A DNA stretch of 56,194 nucleotides from assembly GCF_000430725.1 (NCBI RefSeq), contig NZ_AUMO01000068.1, positions 1 to 56,194 on the forward strand. Reading direction: 5' to 3'. The stretch comes from Azohydromonas australica DSM 1124 (GTDB lineage: Bacteria; Pseudomonadota; Gammaproteobacteria; Burkholderiales; Burkholderiaceae_C). Below the pieces are notes generated by a model. The model ran no database searches, had not been told where the DNA came from, and saw only the letters and a list, made by a program, of their open reading frames with translations. Position 1 is the stretch's first letter, and every line of letters begins with the position of its first letter. This document shows, one piece after another, positions 52,786-56,194 of the stretch. A program made the position numbers and the translations under genes.

Positions 52786-54264
52786 ATGGACTTGCGATCC
52801 CTCGTTCCCGGCGCGGCCGGGTTGGCCGGTGTGGCCGCCGATGCACTGGTGCTGGTCGTGGCCGGTAGCGAGGCACAGCAGACGCTGGAGCCGCCGCTGG
52901 CGGCGCTGCTGGCGGAAAGCGTGAAGGCGGGCGACTTCGAATTGAAGCCGGGACGCACGTTGTACGTGCACCGGCCGGCCGGCGTGAAGGCGCCGCGCCT
53001 GGTGCTGGCGGCGGCCGCGGATGCGTCGCCCAAGGCGTTCAAGACCGCGGTGGCGGCAGCGCTCGGGGCGCTGAAGTCGCTGGGCGTGCGCCATGCGGCG
53101 GTGGCCTTCGCGGCAACGGCCAAGGAGGAGGGCGCTGCCGTGCTGGACGACCGTCACGCCGAGGCGCTGGCCATGGCCGTGGCCGATGCCACTTATATCT
53201 ACCGCCACACCAAGCCCAGCGCGCCCGAAGGCGCCAAGCTGCAGAAGGTGTCGCTGGTGTGCGACAAGGCCGCGGCCAACACGCTCAAGAAGAGCCTGGC
53301 GCGCGGCCAGGCGATCGCCGAGGGCGTCACGCTGGCGCGCGAGTGCGCCAACCGTCCCGGCAACCACTGCACGCCGACCTTCCTGGCCGAGCAGGCGCAG
53401 GCGCTGGGGGCGCAGTTCGGCTTCAAGGTCGAAGTGCTTGGCCGCAAGGAGGTGGAGAAGCTCGGCATGGGTGCCTTCATCGCCGTGGCGCAGGGGTCCG
53501 AGGAGCCGCTGCGCTTCATCGTGCTGCGCTACGAAGGCGCGGCGCGCGGCACGGCGCCGGTGGTGCTGGTGGGCAAGGGCATCACCTTCGACAGCGGCGG
53601 CATCTCCATCAAGCCCGCGGGCGAGATGGACGAGATGAAGTTCGACATGTCCGGCGCCGCCAGCGTGCTGGGCACCTTCCGCGCGCTGGGCGAGCTCTCG
53701 CCCAAGGTCAACGTGGTGGGCCTGATCGCCGCGTGCGAGAACCTGCCCAGCGGCCGCGCCACCAAGCCCGGCGACGTGCTGCGCTCGATGTCGGGACAGA
53801 CCATCGAGGTGCTCAACACCGATGCCGAGGGCCGCCTCGTGCTGTGCGACGCGCTCACCTACGCCGAGCGCTTCAAGCCCGCGGCGGTGGTGGACATTGC
53901 CACGCTCACCGGCGCCTGCGTGATCGCCCTGGGCGGTCAGCGCTCGGGCCTCTTCTCCCCGGACGAGGAACTGGCCGGGCGGTTGCTGCAGGCCGGCGAG
54001 GCCGCGCTCGATCCGGCCTGGCGCATGCCCATGGATGACGAGTACGACGAAGCGCTCAAGAGCAACTTCGCCGACGTCGCCAACGTCGGCCCGCGCGGCG
54101 GCGGCGCCATCACGGCGGCCATGTTCCTCAAGCGCTTCACCAAGGCCTTCCGCTGGGCGCACCTGGACATCGCCGGCACCGCCTGGAAGGGCGGCGCGGC
54201 CAAGGGCGCGACCGGCCGCCCGGTGCCGCTGCTCACGCACTTCGTGCTCTCGCACGCGCGCTGA
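52786..54264 (+). CDS. pepA: Leucyl aminopeptidase PepA
   Basis: The 492-residue M17 aminopeptidase has an N-terminal domain (1-160) and a catalytic domain with Zn/Mn ligands in VGKGITFDSGGISIKPAGEMDEMKFDMSGAA (about 262-295) and the signature NTDAEGRLVL (about 344-353). VDIATLTGACVIALGGQRSGLF is typical. PepA forms hexamers and in some bacteria also binds DNA as a repressor. holC follows after 79 bases, the classic pepA-holC order. Confidence 0.96.
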   Translation: MDLRSLVPGAAGLAGVAADALVLVVAGSEAQQTLEPPLAALLAESVKAGDFELKPGRTLYVHRPAGVKAPRLVLAAAADASPKAFKTAVAAALGALKSLGVRHAAVAFAATAKEEGAAVLDDRHAEALAMAVADATYIYRHTKPSAPEGAKLQKVSLVCDKAAANTLKKSLARGQAIAEGVTLARECANRPGNHCTPTFLAEQAQALGAQFGFKVEVLGRKEVEKLGMGAFIAVAQGSEEPLRFIVLRYEGAARGTAPVVLVGKGITFDSGGISIKPAGEMDEMKFDMSGAASVLGTFRALGELSPKVNVVGLIAACENLPSGRATKPGDVLRSMSGQTIEVLNTDAEGRLVLCDALTYAERFKPAAVVDIATLTGACVIALGGQRSGLFSPDEELAGRLLQAGEAALDPAWRMPMDDEYDEALKSNFADVANVGPRGGGAITAAMFLKRFTKAFRWAHLDIAGTAWKGGAAKGATGRPVPLLTHFVLSHAR

Positions 54265-54343
54265 ACGGACGGGCCGCTGGCTCATCACACGGCCGCCCGA
54301 GCCCAGCAGGGGCCGAGGCGGCAAACCGAAGGAAATCAAAGCG

Positions 54344-54787
54344 ATGGCGTTGTCGGAAGTCGCCTTCCACACCGGCGTGGGCGACAAGGTCGGCTATTGC
54401 TGCCGCCTACTGCGCAAGGGGTACCGGCAGCAGGCGCGCATGGTCGTCGCGGGCGAAGCCGATGCGCTGTCGCGGCTGGACCAGGCGCTGTGGCTGTTCG
54501 ATGTGCGCTCCTTCATCCCGCACCGGCGGCTGCGTGCGGGTGAAGCGGTGCCGGCGGCGCTGCTGCGCACGCCGATCTGGCTGATCGAGCCTGGCGCCGA
54601 AGCGCCGCAGCATGGCGTGCTGCTGAACCTGGGCCCCGCGGTGGTGCCCGATTTCGAACGCTTCGAGCGACTGATCGAGGTGGTCGGTCTGGACGAGGCG
54701 GACCGCCTGGCCGCGCGCCGGCGCTGGCGTGCCTACGAGGCGCAGGGCCTGCGTATCACGCATCACGCGCAGGAAGGATTGGGGTGA
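54344..54787 (+). CDS. holC: DNA polymerase III subunit chi (HolC)
   Basis: The 147-residue product matches HolC: VAFHTGVGDKVGYCCRLLRKGYRQQARMVVAGEADALSRLDQALWLFDVRSFIPHRRL and PIWLIEPGAEAPQHGVLLNLG. The protein binds the clamp loader through HolD and contacts SSB. The ATG lies after GAAGGAAATC. Synteny with pepA supports the call. Confidence 0.92.
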   Translation: MALSEVAFHTGVGDKVGYCCRLLRKGYRQQARMVVAGEADALSRLDQALWLFDVRSFIPHRRLRAGEAVPAALLRTPIWLIEPGAEAPQHGVLLNLGPAVVPDFERFERLIEVVGLDEADRLAARRRWRAYEAQGLRITHHAQEGLG

Positions 54788-54910
54788 TTCCAGGGTTGTT
54801 GCGGGAAAGAATTGATCGGATGCATGTCAACCGATGTCCGGTTTATTTGCGTTATCGTTATTCCTGCTGAAACTGTTACCAGTTCTCTCTTTCCAACCCG
54901 GAGGTCCCGA

Positions 54911-56053
54911 ATGCGATTCCAGTTCAATGCCGTTCTTGCCGCTGCCGCGGTGTTGCTGGCCGGTGGCGCCAGTGCCCAGGAGGTGGTGGTCAAGATCGGT
55001 CACGTCGCCCCGACCAGTGGTCCGATTGCCCACTTGGGCAAGGACAACGAAATGGGTGCTCGCATGGCAGTGGACGAGCTCAATGCCAAGGGCGTGACCA
55101 TTGGCGGCAAGAAAGCCAAGTTCGAGCTGCTGGCCGAAGACGACGCGGCCGATCCGAAGCAGGGCACCGCCGCTGCCCAGAAGCTGGTGGACAGCAAGGT
55201 CCAGGGCGTGGTGGGCCACCTGAACTCCGGCACCACCATCCCGGCTTCGAAGATCTACAGCGACGCCGGCATTCCGCAGATCAGTCCCTCGGCCACCAAT
55301 CCCAAGTACACCAAGCAAGGCTTCAAGACCGCCTTCCGCGTCGTGGCCAACGACGAGCACCTGGGCGGCACGCTGGGCAAGTACGCCGTGAACCAGCTCA
55401 AGGGCAAGGCGATCGCCGTGATCGACGACCGCACCGCCTACGGCCAGGGCGTGGCTGACGAGTTCGAGAAGGGCGTCAAGTCCGCTGGCGGCAAGACGGT
55501 GGGCCGCGAGTTCACCAACGACAAGGCCACCGACTTCACCGCCATCCTGACCAGCATCAAGGCCAAGAAGCCCGACATCGTCTTCTTCGGCGGCATGGAC
55601 GCCGTGGCCGGCCCGATGCTGCGCCAGATGAAGCAGCTGGGCATCAGCGCCAAGCTGATGGGCGGCGACGGCATCTGCACCGGCGAGCTGCCCAAGCTGG
55701 CTGCGGGCTCCATGGCCGATGAGCAGGTGGTGTGCGCCGAGGCCGGTGGCGTCGAAGGCGAGCAGAAGGCCGGCATGGACAAGTTCAAGGCCGACTTCAA
55801 GAAGAAGTTCAACGCCGACGTGCAGATCTACGCACCGTACGTGTATGACGCCGTGATGGTGATGGCCGACGCGATGGTCAAGGCCGGTTCTCCCGATCCG
55901 GCCAAGTACCTGCCGGTGCTGGCCAAGACCAATGGCTTCAAGGGCGTCACGGGCACGATCAGCTTTGACGAGAAGGGCGACATCAAGAATGGCGCGCTGA
56001 CCATGTACACGTACAAGGGCGGCAACCGTCAGCAAATCGCCGTGGTGCGCTGA
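54911..56053 (+). CDS. Branched-chain amino-acid ABC transporter substrate-binding protein (LivK-like)
   Basis: The 380-residue periplasmic protein has a Sec signal (MRFQFNAVLAAAAVLLAGGASAQ), then a type I periplasmic-binding fold: KIGHVAPTSGPIAHLGKDNEMGARMAVDELNAKG, LLAEDDAADPKQGTAAAQKLVDSKVQGVVGHLNSGTTIPASKIYSDAGIPQISPSATNPK. These blocks are typical of Leu/Ile/Val receptors. Other family members bind urea, amides or aromatic acids, so leucine specificity is not certain. CCGGAGG precedes the ATG by 7 bases. No permease genes follow before the terminator; they may be elsewhere. Confidence 0.92.
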   Translation: MRFQFNAVLAAAAVLLAGGASAQEVVVKIGHVAPTSGPIAHLGKDNEMGARMAVDELNAKGVTIGGKKAKFELLAEDDAADPKQGTAAAQKLVDSKVQGVVGHLNSGTTIPASKIYSDAGIPQISPSATNPKYTKQGFKTAFRVVANDEHLGGTLGKYAVNQLKGKAIAVIDDRTAYGQGVADEFEKGVKSAGGKTVGREFTNDKATDFTAILTSIKAKKPDIVFFGGMDAVAGPMLRQMKQLGISAKLMGGDGICTGELPKLAAGSMADEQVVCAEAGGVEGEQKAGMDKFKADFKKKFNADVQIYAPYVYDAVMVMADAMVKAGSPDPAKYLPVLAKTNGFKGVTGTISFDEKGDIKNGALTMYTYKGGNRQQIAVVR

Positions 56054-56078
56054 TCCCATACGGCATTTCCCGCCCAGC

Positions 56079-56109
56079 AAAAGCGCCCGCGACCGCGGGC
56101 GCTTTTTTT
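56079..56109 (+). terminator. Rho-independent terminator of the Liv-type binding protein gene
   Basis: AGCGCCCGC-GACC-GCGGGCGCT with a T7 run follows 25 bases after the stop. The stem is perfect over 9 bp. Confidence 0.95.
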
Positions 56110-56180
56110 CTAGGACGGCAGAACTTGCTGAACGTTGAATCCTCCAAGAGAGATCGTTTGCTGCCACGCGGAGGTGTGCG

Positions 56181-56194
56181 ATGGCGCGACTTTC
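56181..56194 (+). CDS. Possible start of a further gene (cut by the window edge)
   Basis: GGAGG at 56170-56174 lies 6 bases before an ATG that opens MARL at the last bases of the window. Too little is visible to confirm or identify a gene. Confidence 0.25.

Overview
The window is about 56 kb of GC-rich chromosome from a betaproteobacterium. The gene content (hom-thrC-mobB-moeA-moaD/moaE, soxYZ, AlaA-type transaminase, lptFG next to pepA-holC, CysB-like regulator) and the protein sequences suggest order Burkholderiales, most likely Comamonadaceae. This placement is inferred from recognised families, not from a database search. No rRNA, CRISPR array, prophage or replication origin was seen.

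Left edge (1-1870): a clearly AT-richer, foreign-looking patch on the minus strand. It holds the start of an IS701-like transposase, an N-terminal fragment of a putative defence-type reverse transcriptase that ends at the insertion sequence, and a PIN/DUF4935-type nuclease gene. It looks like the remains of a defence island. From 1871 the sequence becomes native GC-rich chromosome: an SMR transporter, then minus-strand molybdenum-cofactor genes (moeA, mobA, a small membrane protein, moaA) and an NlpC/P60 hydrolase. Then come acuI and prpE (propionyl-CoA metabolism), ybdD-cstA (pyruvate/peptide uptake) beside a NarL-type two-component system, phoH, bcp and a Mth938-like protein.

Middle (17.3-30.4 kb): plus-strand alaA-hom-thrC (alanine and threonine synthesis) followed by a second molybdenum-cofactor set, mobB-moeA-moaD ... 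moaE. Between moaD and moaE sit two tandem paralogous membrane pseudokinases that end in a twin Cys-x10-Cys motif. These are the most unusual genes here. crcB, a flavin reductase and an acyl-CoA-dehydrogenase-like gene follow.

Right half: clpB with a recognisable heat-shock promoter; nadB and nadA, separated by a small accessory cluster (DUF29 remnant, P-loop protein, small membrane protein, K+-channel-like protein with an altered filter); an MFS transporter and a ThDP enzyme; a Gln-rich low-complexity protein; rraA; tRNA-Pro; soxYZ; another MFS exporter; tRNA-Arg; a GST; two uncharacterised genes; a tightly overlapping minus-strand run lptF-lptG-cbiX-cysB-like followed by an aminotransferase; the divergent pepA-holC; and a Liv-type ABC binding protein.

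A recurring regulatory theme is a -10-like hexamer exactly 6-7 nt before the start codon in at least six genes (moaA, both pseudokinases, moaE, an MFS gene and the Mth938-like gene), which predicts leaderless mRNAs.
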